64,000 bases of DNA from Sphingomonas guangdongensis (GCF_900199185.1 NZ_OBMI01000002.1:806001-870000); one strand, 5' to 3'. Shown: positions 25,563-33,698, counted from the first letter of the stretch. Made by a program: numbers and translations. Notes: a model not told the origin generated them from the letters alone.

Positions 25563-26282
25563 ATGACGCGGCGTGCTCAGCTTTACCTTTGGCGTGAGGC
25601 GCGGGCACGTCACATCGCGCTTCACGAATTCTACGTCGAACAGATGCAGTCGCGTATTCTGTCGCAGTTTGACGACCTCGAAGGACAGGCCGACCGTCAC
25701 ACCGAAGAGGCCTATGAGCGGATGGGCCGGGCCCCAGGCTATGGCGACGTCGATATGGCCGACATCGCGGAAGCCGCCTATGATGAGGGGATCGCGCATT
25801 ATCAGGCCCTGGCGGACCTGCGTAAGCAGATGCTGCTGGGCGGTCTCGCGGGGATGTTTCACCAATGGGACAAGACCGTGCGCGAGCATCTCGAGCACGA
25901 GCTTCGGCACGACTTTGATGGCGACAAGATCGAGAAAGAGATCTGGAAGGCGCCGGTGGCCGACGTCATGGACGTCTTCGAACAATTCGGCTGGCCCGTA
26001 AAAGCGCTGCCTTGCCACGCGAAAATCGATGCGATGCAGTTGGTCGTGAACGTCTACAAGCATGGTAAGGGTCGCAGCCTTAACCAGCTTGCCGAACTTT
26101 ACGGGGAGTACGTCCGCGACCCGATCCGTCAATGGATGCCGGAGGGCATGGCCTTCGGTCTCGACCATGAATGGCTGACCGTGACGGATGAGCAGTTTGG
26201 CCAGTTTGCGGACGCAATCCGCGACTTCTGGCGGGACATGCCCGAGCGGTTGTATCTCGACCTGTCAGCCGCGAGCAGCTGA
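25563..26282 (+). CDS. Hypothetical protein, possible partner of the two-domain nuclease
   Basis: A 239-aa, mainly helical acidic protein in the same direction as and 19 nt after the nuclease gene, so probably co-transcribed. The segment LVVNVYKHGKGRSLNQLAEL has an N-x(2)-K-H-G pattern seen in several HEPN-like families; MFHQWDKTVREHLEHELRHD precedes it. No catalytic motif can be named with certainty. Preceding AAAACGGAGGGACG gives a good ribosome-binding site. Confidence 0.6.
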   Translation: MTRRAQLYLWREARARHIALHEFYVEQMQSRILSQFDDLEGQADRHTEEAYERMGRAPGYGDVDMADIAEAAYDEGIAHYQALADLRKQMLLGGLAGMFHQWDKTVREHLEHELRHDFDGDKIEKEIWKAPVADVMDVFEQFGWPVKALPCHAKIDAMQLVVNVYKHGKGRSLNQLAELYGEYVRDPIRQWMPEGMAFGLDHEWLTVTDEQFGQFADAIRDFWRDMPERLYLDLSAASS

Positions 26283-26291
26283 CCTGCGGCG

Positions 26292-27173
26292 TCAGGCAAT
26301 GGCGTAAATCGCGAGTACGAGACCGATGACAGCGATCACGAGCGCGATCACCTTGTTGTCGGCGACCCAATCGAGGGCGGTCCGCAGGTTTCCCCCGTGC
26401 ATTTCCCACCATGTGGTGTTGGTCAGGAGGTGCTTGTTCTGGGCCCGCTCGGCGATGTTGGCGAGGACATCGACCTTGCGCAGCGTCGACTGGTGGAGCC
26501 CGACATAATTGCCGTCGATGAAAGCCTGGGCTTCCTCGGCTCCGGTCATCATGTCGCGCGGCTGAATCTCGTTCTTCTCGATCAGCTTTTCGAGCCGTGA
26601 GTGGCCGATATAGGCGACGCCATATATGTCGATGAGGATGCGGGAGAGATCGAACTTCCTGGCATCGTCGACCAGCACGGGCGTGCCGCCGAGCACCTGA
26701 TAGCGGTGATCGATGGCGGCGAAGCCATAGTTGATGTCGCGCATGTTCCAATGAAGGTATTTCATGCCGCGATGGGCGCCGAGGTGCTGATAATAGGCAT
26801 CGAGCATCTGCCGCTCGAGCTCGTCGTAGCGCGCCTCGATTTCGGCGAATGGGACTTTCAACCGTTCGGCGACCTGATGGATGGAGAAGGAGTGGGTCTG
26901 CGCGCTATCGAGGCTGCGGACCGCGAGCGACGTGATGCGCGGTGAGGCCCCGTTTGGCCGATCGTAGAAGCTCTCGCAGGAATAATGGATGACCCACACG
27001 TTCGAGCGGTCGGAGAAGAGGCTGTCGAGGCGCTGACGCGCCTCCTTCTGCCGCTTCGGGTTGGGAGCGGTCTTGGGTTTCCTTTTCTTGGCCTCAGCGG
27101 GCGTGTCCGCCGCCGGCAGGGCGGCGGGGGCCAGATCGTTCTGCGTCGCCACCTCGGCCGTATCCCCCGTCAT
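26292..27173 (-). CDS. Tail-anchored protein with a possible nuclease-like core
   Basis: A 293-aa protein: a low-complexity, lysine/alanine/proline-rich N-terminus (about 1-45), a soluble core, and a C-terminal hydrophobic anchor VIALVIAVIGLVLAIYAIA (about 275-293). Core motifs include VWVIHYSCESFYDRPN, SPRITSLAVRSLDSAQTHSF, MKYLHWNMRDINYGFAAIDH and RYQVLGG. The alternating WN-x-R-D and H-R-Y-Q segments resemble RNase H/DEDD-like layouts but I cannot assign the fold. It starts 9 nt after the end of the 116-aa gene, so the two form a pair. Membrane anchoring at the C-terminus is typical of some abortive-infection effectors. Confidence 0.6.
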   Translation of the reverse strand: MTGDTAEVATQNDLAPAALPAADTPAEAKKRKPKTAPNPKRQKEARQRLDSLFSDRSNVWVIHYSCESFYDRPNGASPRITSLAVRSLDSAQTHSFSIHQVAERLKVPFAEIEARYDELERQMLDAYYQHLGAHRGMKYLHWNMRDINYGFAAIDHRYQVLGGTPVLVDDARKFDLSRILIDIYGVAYIGHSRLEKLIEKNEIQPRDMMTGAEEAQAFIDGNYVGLHQSTLRKVDVLANIAERAQNKHLLTNTTWWEMHGGNLRTALDWVADNKVIALVIAVIGLVLAIYAIA

Positions 27174-27182
27174 CCTAGACCC

Positions 27183-27533
27183 TCAATCCTTCCATTCGCT
27201 GCGCCGGGCGGGCAGCCTGTTGTCCGCGGTGCGCCATTTCTTGCTGCCCCGATCGCCGCGGATGATCTCGTCCCCCGCTTTCGACCAAGCGACGAAGCTC
27301 GCTACGTCGACGTTGCGGTACTTGCCGCTTTCGTCCCAGTTCCAGTCGAAGCTGACTGTCTCGCCCTTGTAGACGAATTTGCCGGACCAGGTGGCGAGGA
27401 ACGAGTATTTCTCGCCGTCAATGGTGATGACGTGCTGATGCCAGGCACCGGTGTTTCCGCCGCGGCTGGGAGGCCGAGACTTGTCCTTTAAATACACACC
27501 ATAGCTCTGAAACTCTGACCGATCGACGCGCAC
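27183..27533 (-). CDS. Hypothetical protein paired with the tail-anchored protein
   Basis: A 116-aa basic protein (DRSEFQSYGVYLKDKSRPPS at the start, FVAWSKAGDEIIRGDRGSKK and WRTADNRLP near the end) with aromatic beta-type segments HQHVITIDGEKYSFLATWSG and SFDWNWDES. No known domain recognised. It is the first gene of a two-gene unit with the tail-anchored protein (9-nt gap). Confidence 0.55.
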   Translation of the reverse strand: MRVDRSEFQSYGVYLKDKSRPPSRGGNTGAWHQHVITIDGEKYSFLATWSGKFVYKGETVSFDWNWDESGKYRNVDVASFVAWSKAGDEIIRGDRGSKKWRTADNRLPARRSEWKD

Positions 27534-27716
27534 GCGCGGTTACCCCCTGCTCCTCGAGTTTTAGGCAATCGTATGACCGATGTGGCGCAAGAACGCCCGT
27601 GCAATACGTCGTTACGCGGCTGCATTTCTACCGTTCAACCGGCTGTCATGAAAGAGAGTCTTGTGCCCGGTTTTGCCTGTCAGCGTCGTAATGAGCGGAG
27701 CCGGGTTGTCTCGATT

Positions 27717-28583
27717 CTATTGCGCTGCCCGCCACGCGGGCAGCATCGCGTCGACGCGCGTGCCGAGCAGTGTCTGGTGACTCTTATAGAGCTCGATGGT
27801 GATTGCCGCGAGTTTGGGCTCGGGAGGTTTGCGCCCTAGCAGCACCTCACGATCGCCGAAGTCTGCGGCCTGAATGATAGCGCCGCCGCTTAGCCCGCGT
27901 GGCGCGATACTCAACACTTTGCGCCCGGTCTCGTCGCGACCGTGCTTGCGGTGATCGATGAAGACGTGTTCGTCTCCGGAGACGTCGAGCGAGAGGGCCA
28001 GGGCAGGCTGGAACCGGGCAAAGCTCGAATAGGAATAGAGTTGGCCCCTAACCTTGAGCGCGCCAGCCAGTGCCGCCTTGTTTTTCGAATTGGGGAAGCC
28101 GAGCGCCGTGTAGAGGAGTTTGTCGCGGCCTAACGACGTTGGCGCCATCTCCTGCCCAGTAACGAACTTCAGCGTCGACATCTCTGAGAGCATCGTTTCT
28201 GGTAGCGGCGCGATCGCGAAGTCATAGTGGTCGTCGCGGCGCCCGCTCTCGGGCGCGACGGTAGCATCGAACTCGGCATTGATCTCGACCAGGGTCGTGT
28301 CGCCCCCCACGTAGAGGGTGGTTTTCTCGTTGGCGTCGATGACATGCGCTGCGGTCATGAGGCAGCGCGTCCCGTCGATATCGACAAGCACAGCAGAGCC
28401 GAGCTGATCGGGGGTGCCGTTCTCTGCGACGCCGTAAATCGGCCTGACGGCGGTTCGAAACGTCGCTTCCGCCTGGTCGGATGCGGAGATCATCAGAGCG
28501 CGCACTCTTTCGCGGATGTCCGGGTCATCGGCCTGTGCGAGCGACGCCACGGTCGGGAGTGTAGTCTTCTGGGGTCCGGTCAC
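27717..28583 (-). CDS. Trypsin-like serine protease, no signal peptide
   Basis: A 288-aa protein with the chymotrypsin-fold triad in order: histidine in CLMTAAHVIDAN, aspartate in HYDFAIAPLPE, serine in APRGLSGGAI (GLSGG in place of the usual GNSGG). There is no signal peptide or membrane segment, so it should act in the cytoplasm. Intracellular trypsin-like proteases are increasingly found as effectors or activators in defence loci, but no partner is obvious: neighbours are the TolA-like gene upstream (minus strand) and the 116-aa gene downstream. The lone operon position makes its role speculative. Confidence 0.72.
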   Translation of the reverse strand: MTGPQKTTLPTVASLAQADDPDIRERVRALMISASDQAEATFRTAVRPIYGVAENGTPDQLGSAVLVDIDGTRCLMTAAHVIDANEKTTLYVGGDTTLVEINAEFDATVAPESGRRDDHYDFAIAPLPETMLSEMSTLKFVTGQEMAPTSLGRDKLLYTALGFPNSKNKAALAGALKVRGQLYSYSSFARFQPALALSLDVSGDEHVFIDHRKHGRDETGRKVLSIAPRGLSGGAIIQAADFGDREVLLGRKPPEPKLAAITIELYKSHQTLLGTRVDAMLPAWRAAQ

Positions 28584-28612
28584 AGTTTAACTCCAAGGCG
28601 GATACCGCACGA

Positions 28613-29268
28613 TCATTGCAGCGCGTTGCGGTAGCGATCACGCTCCTTCTCGACCTTGGCGGAGAGTTTTTCCATCTGCGCGTCGTGTCGCTCGTCAAGC
28701 GCTCTGCTTTCGGCCTGAAGTTCCTGTTGCCGGCGCCGAATGTCGGCGGTCGCCTCATCGTGGGCCGCCTGAGCTGCTTTTACGGCTTGTTCGGCCGCGT
28801 CGAGCCTTACCCGAGACGGCCGCCGCTTTGGTTTCGGCGTGGGTTGAGCCTTCGGCTTGCCATCCGCTTTTCTCGTTCGCGCGAACGCAGGAGGCTCGGG
28901 TTCGCCTTTCGTAGACGCGCTGCGACGGGAGGGGCCTGCGACAGTGGCCATCGAACGCCCCTTTCGCGGAGCCGGCCCCTCGTCTTCCTCGGGTGCCGGC
29001 GTGCGCCGCTTCGGTTTTGGCTGGTCGGCAGCTAGCGCCGCCAGATGTTCGGCCGAGCTGCCCCGCGGTCGGCGGATCACCTTTCTAGGATTCTTCAGTG
29101 GCTCGCGCGTAAGTTCTTCATCGGTGACGGCTTCGGCCACCCCGCGGGGAAGAGGTCAGCGTCGGCACCCCAAGCCTTCAAGGCAGCTTTCTGGCTCGGA
29201 GCCGCTACATAGGCATCGTGGAAGCCGATCGGGGTGCAAAAGACCTTGAGCTTTTGTTTGCGCGCCAT
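28613..29268 (-). pseudogene. TolA-like low-complexity element protein, frameshifted
   Basis: From ATG 29268 the frame reads MARKQKLKVFCTPIGFHDAY and then APSQKAALKAWGADADLFP, the N-terminus of a family annotated as cell envelope biogenesis protein TolA on sphingomonad/caulobacter elements. The continuation VAEAVTDEELTREPLKNPRK, then a long basic, proline-rich and coiled region to 28613, is in another frame. The break is within CCCGCGGGG (29140-29148), a run prone to slippage; restoring one base gives DLF-(A/R)-GVAEAVTDEEL. A translation restart at 29140 could give a 175-aa product. Could be a sequencing error. Confidence 0.6.
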
Positions 29269-29451
29269 GTCGCTGACAACGTCATCGCCGCCAAATTGAT
29301 CAGATCCACGTCCGAAAGGCCTGAGCGCCCACAGCACAGAAAAGCCAGGTTTGGCGTGGATGAGAGCACAGCATCGCCGAGATGGAGCAACCGCGCTGGT
29401 CGATCACATTTCGATCGCTCGCGCGATGACGATGTAGTCCTTCGATCCTAG

Positions 29452-30249
29452 ATGTGGTATCAAAGGCGGGTGAGCGAGCAACCTGAGCACTGCATATGGT
29501 GTTTGAAGCCTATCCGTAAGGGGAGCGAGGAGCACGTTCTTCCCGACGCACTTGGCTGTCCGCCGCATTTGGTCCTCCCAGTGGGTGTCTGCATGGCCTG
29601 CAACAATGGCCTCGGCCACGTCGATCAGGCGTTGATACGGCAATTCGAGATCATCGCGTTCATGCACGGCGTCAGGCGCAAAAAAGGGAAGACGCCGGCG
29701 ATCAATATGTGGGCGCCGATCAAAGGGCGGTATGTCGACGGCAAGCCGGAAGTTCATCTGAATGCGGGGCCGCAGGTCGTGGAGTCGAATGGCCGCCCCC
29801 TGCCTGCCGCGAGCGCGGCGAACGGTATCACAAAGGTCGAGTTCGAGACTCCCGAAAAAGGCCTGCAAGCGACGATCAGCTTTACGCAGGAAATGGGCCG
29901 GGAACCCAAGCTGGCCCGTGCGCTCCTAAAAGTCGCGTTGGGTTCGGTCGCGATCTACTGGGGGCTGACCGAAGCGCGAGCTGCAAAGTTTGACGCGGTG
30001 CGGGCTTTTGTTCGCAAGGGGATAGGTGACTTTGACATCTTGATGGTGACGGGCCGACAAGGCGTTGCGCAGCATGTAAGCGCACCGATGGTGCGGCCCG
30101 GCGATGCGCTTCCGCTTGTTGAGATATCGTTGTTCGGCGCGACGTTCATCGTCGACACCGATCCTTCGCAGGCCGGCCTCGCCGAATTGCGCGCGGCGTT
30201 CGAGAGAGAGGGCGAAAGGGGCTGGACGATCCTGCCGAAGGCTGCCTGA
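29452..30249 (+). CDS. HNH endonuclease-domain protein
   Basis: A 265-aa protein. The N-terminus has the zinc-bound HNH layout: CIWCLKPIRKGSEEHVLPDA, then GVCMACNNGLGHVDQAL (two C-x-x-C pairs, with EHVLP carrying the histidine). The remainder is an alpha/beta region without known domain (LKVALGSVAIYWGLTEARAA). Family members recur in defence islands and prophages. The first ATG is at 29452, with a GTG at 29470 as an alternative start. It runs opposite to most cargo genes. Confidence 0.7.
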   Translation: MWYQRRVSEQPEHCIWCLKPIRKGSEEHVLPDALGCPPHLVLPVGVCMACNNGLGHVDQALIRQFEIIAFMHGVRRKKGKTPAINMWAPIKGRYVDGKPEVHLNAGPQVVESNGRPLPAASAANGITKVEFETPEKGLQATISFTQEMGREPKLARALLKVALGSVAIYWGLTEARAAKFDAVRAFVRKGIGDFDILMVTGRQGVAQHVSAPMVRPGDALPLVEISLFGATFIVDTDPSQAGLAELRAAFEREGERGWTILPKAA

Positions 30250-30259
30250 GGGCCGGCGA

Positions 30260-31450
30260 TCATTCCTTCGTTGCTGCCGTTCCCCCGCCGAGAACCAGCC
30301 GGGTCCAATCGGGAAAGGAGCCGCGGCCGAGGATGGCGACAAGAGCGCGGGTCACGAGAGCGTCCGCAGCATCGAGATCGATCTGTGATTTGGCTGACAG
30401 TTCGCCGGTGTGGACCGCCTTCGACCTCGCGTCGTAGAGCTTCTTGATATCGTTGAAGATCGTGGCGCGCTCGTTCGCATCGGTCCCGAGCAGCCACGCG
30501 GCGCGCGAGCCGATCTTGTAGCCGATCTCGGTATTGCTCGAACCATGGTCGTGCATCAGCGCGATCTCGGCAGACATTCCAAGATCGAGGGAGCGGTCGA
30601 CCGGGTTGATCGCTAGGCGGGAGCGGCCCAAGCGGTCGATCGCGCGAGCAAGAGAGCCGATGCCCGCGAACCGACCGAGCTGATCATATAGCGTTGCGAT
30701 CAGGTCTGCATCGAGTTCCTGAGCGGTGAATGGGAAGGGCGAGAACGGCCGGCCGGACTGATTGCCGTCACCGGCCGCAAGCAGATTGCGGCGGTCGGGC
30801 TGAAGAATGGACAGGGGTAGTTCGACGGCACCGGCACCAGCGAGAAGACAAGCGAGCCTCGTTCGCTCACGAACAGACTGTCGAGCTTCGGCGGCCGGCA
30901 ATGTCTGGCTTGATCCGATCGGTCCAGTCGCCTCCGGCGAGCGCCGCTCAAATGCTGGAGTGACGGCATAGGTCTGGATCAGGGCGCACGTCCCTGTCGG
31001 AAGTGGCACCATCGAATGTCGCCAGAGCTGTGTCACATCGAAGATTATCTCTGGAGGTGGTGCGAGCCGGATGCCCTCGCCAAGATCGCACTCTTTTGTG
31101 ATCTGGACGCCAAGCACCGGAGACACTTCGTCGTAGCGCGCCACGTTGCGGGAGGTTTCTTCCTCGAAGAGCTTGATGATCGCTGCGGGCGCCATCTTTT
31201 CGACGAGGCGATCTATCGCCCAGCTGCCAAACCGACCGGTAGCGACCACACCACCGCCATCGCCGGTGAAGATCCAAGCGTTCGCGAAGTCGGCAAAGGG
31301 CGTCGCGCCCGCCAAGGCACTGTCGGCCTGTCCGGCCGCCCATGGGCGCCACTGCGAATATTCCTTGGCCCGATGGATGTCAGCGAGTTCGGCTGCGACG
31401 CCATCGAGCACTTCAATGGCTCTCGCATGGTCCGCCAGCGCATCGCTCAC
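30260..31450 (-). CDS. ApeA-like HEPN-domain protein
   Basis: A 396-aa protein with an N-terminal uncharacterised region (SQWRPWAAGQADSALAG) and a C-terminal HEPN domain. The motif LYDARSKAVHTGELS is the R-S-x(3)-H form of the HEPN RX4-6H signature, typical of ApeA-like HEPN ribonucleases; ATIFNDIKKLYDARSKAVHT lies in the predicted catalytic helix pair. The start overlaps the stop of the DUF4238 gene (ATGA). It is the last gene of a four-gene operon and the most likely effector, by RNA cleavage on activation. Confidence 0.75.
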   Translation of the reverse strand: MSDALADHARAIEVLDGVAAELADIHRAKEYSQWRPWAAGQADSALAGATPFADFANAWIFTGDGGGVVATGRFGSWAIDRLVEKMAPAAIIKLFEEETSRNVARYDEVSPVLGVQITKECDLGEGIRLAPPPEIIFDVTQLWRHSMVPLPTGTCALIQTYAVTPAFERRSPEATGPIGSSQTLPAAEARQSVRERTRLACLLAGAGAVELPLSILQPDRRNLLAAGDGNQSGRPFSPFPFTAQELDADLIATLYDQLGRFAGIGSLARAIDRLGRSRLAINPVDRSLDLGMSAEIALMHDHGSSNTEIGYKIGSRAAWLLGTDANERATIFNDIKKLYDARSKAVHTGELSAKSQIDLDAADALVTRALVAILGRGSFPDWTRLVLGGGTAATKE

Positions 31451-32382
31451 GCGCTCGCTCCAGTTTCAGCAAAGGTCGTCCGATATTTTTCCACGAGGCC
31501 CTTAATGAGCGTGTCATTCTCTTCCTGGCCGAAGTTTTTCTCGATCCAGGGCGTCTGGGACAGATCCGTCGCGCCAACGAAGATCGAAGCACGGCGCACG
31601 ACGGCTCGATTGTTGCGGCTCACGAGGTCGTTCCGTGCAAGCGCCCTGATCTGCTGGACGGTAGTAGGGCTAGAGGCGGCAACGAACAGCTTCCGTGGCG
31701 CGATCGGCAGCGTGGCATAGCCTTGGGCAGAGAAGATACCTGAGTTCCCTTGGTGAAGAGCGGCGTCGGAGATCAGGAACTCCCGGCCTCCGCTGGTCTC
31801 GATCACAGCCCAGACCATGTTATTGAGCCGCAGGCCGTTCTTGGGATCGTCGCTCATCTTTCGGAGCAAGCCCATGGCCGTCTGCTCGACAAACTCCGGC
31901 CCCATCATCTCGACGATCGCCTCAAGGCTCTCGGGATAGCCTTCCTGCTTGAGCTCCGCATACCGCGCGTTCAGCGCGTCGTCCCTGACGGTGAGCGCAA
32001 GCCGCATGGCCTCTTTGAAGTATCGGAGTGAGTCAGGCGTGCGGAACCATTGGGACATGATGAACCGGCTCCACGCGCTTCGTTCGCGCTGTGGCATGTT
32101 CTGCACTTTGCCTGCCAGGAGGAGCTGGTGCGCGTCTGCCGCAAGCGAGTCGAGCGGCGACATGAAAAGCTGCTCGATCTGTTGAGTCTGCTCGGGCGGC
32201 AAACCCGGGGTGGCATAGAGGTGTTCCTCGTACCCGATCTCCGCTGGGGCCACGGGCTTTGTGACCATCTTGCCAGGAATCGGCTGCAGATAGCGCCACA
32301 GCTTTCCCTCGTTCAGGGCCCATTGAGCCAGCAGGAACTTGGGAATGTAGTGATGCTTCACCGGAGGGTTCGACGAGTTCAT
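31447..32382 (-). CDS. DUF4238 domain protein
   Basis: A 311-aa protein beginning with the DUF4238 signature VKHHYIPKFLLAQWALNEGK, followed by SRFIMSQWFRTPDSLRYF and the C-terminal box QQIRALARNDLVSRNNRAV. The paired histidines plus conserved polar residues hint at a nuclease-like or metal-binding core, but the family function is unknown. It overlaps the TIR-like gene's stop and the HEPN gene's start, placing it in the middle of the operon; translation of the whole run is coupled. Confidence 0.78.
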   Translation of the reverse strand: MNSSNPPVKHHYIPKFLLAQWALNEGKLWRYLQPIPGKMVTKPVAPAEIGYEEHLYATPGLPPEQTQQIEQLFMSPLDSLAADAHQLLLAGKVQNMPQRERSAWSRFIMSQWFRTPDSLRYFKEAMRLALTVRDDALNARYAELKQEGYPESLEAIVEMMGPEFVEQTAMGLLRKMSDDPKNGLRLNNMVWAVIETSGGREFLISDAALHQGNSGIFSAQGYATLPIAPRKLFVAASSPTTVQQIRALARNDLVSRNNRAVVRRASIFVGATDLSQTPWIEKNFGQEENDTLIKGLVEKYRTTFAETGASA

Positions 32383-33023
32383 GCGTCAGCCCCCCGCTCT
32401 TTGAGCCAGTCGCGCACCGCAAAGAGAAAATCGCTGTGGGTGAGATCGTCGGCATCGAGGCGTCGTGGCGCCATCAGCGCACCAATCTCGGCCTGAAACT
32501 GACGATAGTCGGCTTGAAGAGCGACCGCCCCCGGCAGAGGGTCGGCATTCCGAGGGCGATGCTCGGACAGCCAGTTCCTTACGCAGCGGATGGCTTCGTC
32601 GGGATCGCCACGATGGGACTCGATATCCTGACCGCTGATGTCAGAGAGCGCCTGATCATAGCGATGACGATCGGCGTCTAGAATGAGGGCTCGCTTCCGT
32701 TTGTGGCGCCTCTCGCCGAAGATCCGGGCGCCCAGATGGAGGCCGAGCTCCATCGGCATATTGAAGCGGGGAAGGCCTCCATCCTCGACCTCGACCCGCG
32801 ACAAGTCGTGGATACCCCAGTCACACTCACCGAGCATCTGAGCGATCTTGCCGACACGGACCTCTGCCCCATCGGTGGCGTCCAGCGCGCAGCGAGGGTG
32901 GTAGCCCGCCGCGATGATGGCGAAAACCATCGCGCGCAGGATCGGGATGAACCCGTCGTCAAACGGGCAATTGATGAAGACCGACTTGGAGGCGGGAGGC
33001 TTACGCCTGGAGGTGGTCGCCAC
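32379..33023 (-). CDS. TIR/deoxyribosyltransferase-like sensor protein
   Basis: A 214-aa protein with a family signature that I recognise from defence loci: SVFINCPFDDGFIPILRAMV, AAGYHPRCALDATDGAEVRV, GIHDLSRVEVEDGGLPRFNM, PMELGLHLGARIFG and YDQALSDISGQDIESHRGD. The ordering, with a FINCPFD opening and a MELG motif, resembles the nucleoside 2-deoxyribosyltransferase/TIR superfamily in which the ELG glutamate attacks NAD+ or nucleosides. Whether it makes or senses a nucleotide is unknown. Its end overlaps the DUF4238 start and its start overlaps the 60-aa gene by 23 nt. It is a plausible signal-generating or sensing component. Confidence 0.65.
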   Translation of the reverse strand: MATTSRRKPPASKSVFINCPFDDGFIPILRAMVFAIIAAGYHPRCALDATDGAEVRVGKIAQMLGECDWGIHDLSRVEVEDGGLPRFNMPMELGLHLGARIFGERRHKRKRALILDADRHRYDQALSDISGQDIESHRGDPDEAIRCVRNWLSEHRPRNADPLPGAVALQADYRQFQAEIGALMAPRRLDADDLTHSDFLFAVRDWLKERGADA

Positions 33024-33183
33024 GCGACTGTTCTGACATATCGCGCAAGCCGTCGCGGATAGCTTGGGCGAGCGGCGAGCGACGACCCGTCGCCGGGAGG
33101 ATCTTGATCCCCCGGTACGTGAACGCCTTCTCAGCCGGTGCAGACCGGCGCGTCCGAGTCTTCTTTTTCGCGGTCGTCGCCAT
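33001..33183 (-). CDS. Small basic protein, first gene of the cargo operon
   Basis: A 60-aa basic protein: MATTAKKKTRTRRSAPAEKA, then TYRGIKILPATGRRSPLAQA and a short helix. Its 23-nt overlap with the TIR-like gene and a candidate promoter just upstream (-35 like TTGTCT at 33218-33213, -10 like CATATA at 33195-33190) suggest it leads the operon. It may be a regulator, immunity or anti-toxin factor, by position only. Confidence 0.5.
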   Translation of the reverse strand: MATTAKKKTRTRRSAPAEKAFTYRGIKILPATGRRSPLAQAIRDGLRDMSEQSRGDHLQA

Positions 33184-33189
33184 GTTCCC

Positions 33190-33218
33190 TATATGTCGTT
33201 TTTCGCCGGTCGAGACAA
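33190..33218 (-). promoter_or_regulatory. Possible promoter of the four-gene operon
   Basis: On the minus strand TTGTCT is followed after 17 nt by CATATA and then GGGAAC-ATG. The spacing is right for a sigma-70-type promoter, but the start of transcription would be nearly at the ATG, so this would be a leaderless message or a coincidental match. Confidence 0.25.
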
Positions 33219-33558
33219 GGCCAAGCCTAGCGACGATGTGTCTTCGTGAAGGCGACAGTCAGCGTCCCGGCACGCCAGCGTTCGAGCCTATTTTCCGCCA
33301 TTTGCAGGTTCGAAATTGCGTTGCCGACGGTATCTTCCTATTGATGCGGGGGCACGATGTGAGGCCCTCCGTGGTGAGTGAATGAGCCGATCGGTGGCGA
33401 TAGATGGCGAAGCCAACGAAAAAAATTTCGTGCGAAAAAATCCTTCAATTTCAACAGCGTAACTTTTTGACAGACCGGTCGGCGGGATGAGGCCGCGAAA
33501 TGCCCAGAATTTACAGCAAAGACAACGACTTAGTGGTCGTTGAGACAATCGAGTGGGA

Positions 33559-33603
33559 GTGACACGGATTAGTGAGAGCGCGGGGCGCTCTCACCCGTGT
33601 CAC
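33559..33603. terminator. Long near-perfect palindrome
   Basis: GTGACACGG (33559-33567) pairs with CCGTGTCAC (33595-33603) and GTGAGAGCG (33572-33580) pairs with CGCTCTCAC (33586-33594), around a CGGGG loop and a 4-nt ATTA bulge. It lies 96 nt beyond the GH3 gene stop on the minus strand, so a terminator is likely; an attachment or protein-binding role is also possible. Confidence 0.5.
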
Positions 33604-33688
33604 TCGGCGGCTGAAGGCCGCCGCGAGCGAGTTGCGCGAGAGCGTGGGGCGCTCTCACCCGTGTCACTCGGCGGCTGAAGGCCGCCGC
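33574..33688. repeat. Two 51-nt tandem repeats, each with two hairpins
   Basis: The 51-nt unit at 33574-33624 recurs at 33638-33688 (one difference seen). Each copy contains a GAGAGCG/CGCTCTC hairpin and a GGCGGC-TGAAG-GCCGCC hairpin. The copies are 64 nt apart, start to start, and finish 10 nt before the GH3 stop. Confidence 0.7.
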
Positions 33689-33698
33689 CTAGCAAGGC

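Larger units (their letters stand above)
33184..33698. other. 515-nt junction region between element and chromosome
   Basis: No gene is supported. The first half is AT-richer than its surroundings (AAAAAAATTTCGTGCG near 33418), with a CAACGAC/GTCGTTG inverted pair (33523-33529, 33536-33542). The second half holds a long hairpin and a tandem repeat. No tRNA gene or obvious attachment site is visible, and the left end of the element is outside the window, so the attachment repeat cannot be identified. Confidence 0.5.

Noticed and set aside
33104..33385. Plus-strand frame of 93 aa near the operon start
   Set aside because: It overlaps the 60-aa gene in antisense, has no ribosome-binding site, and continues into the AT-richer junction.
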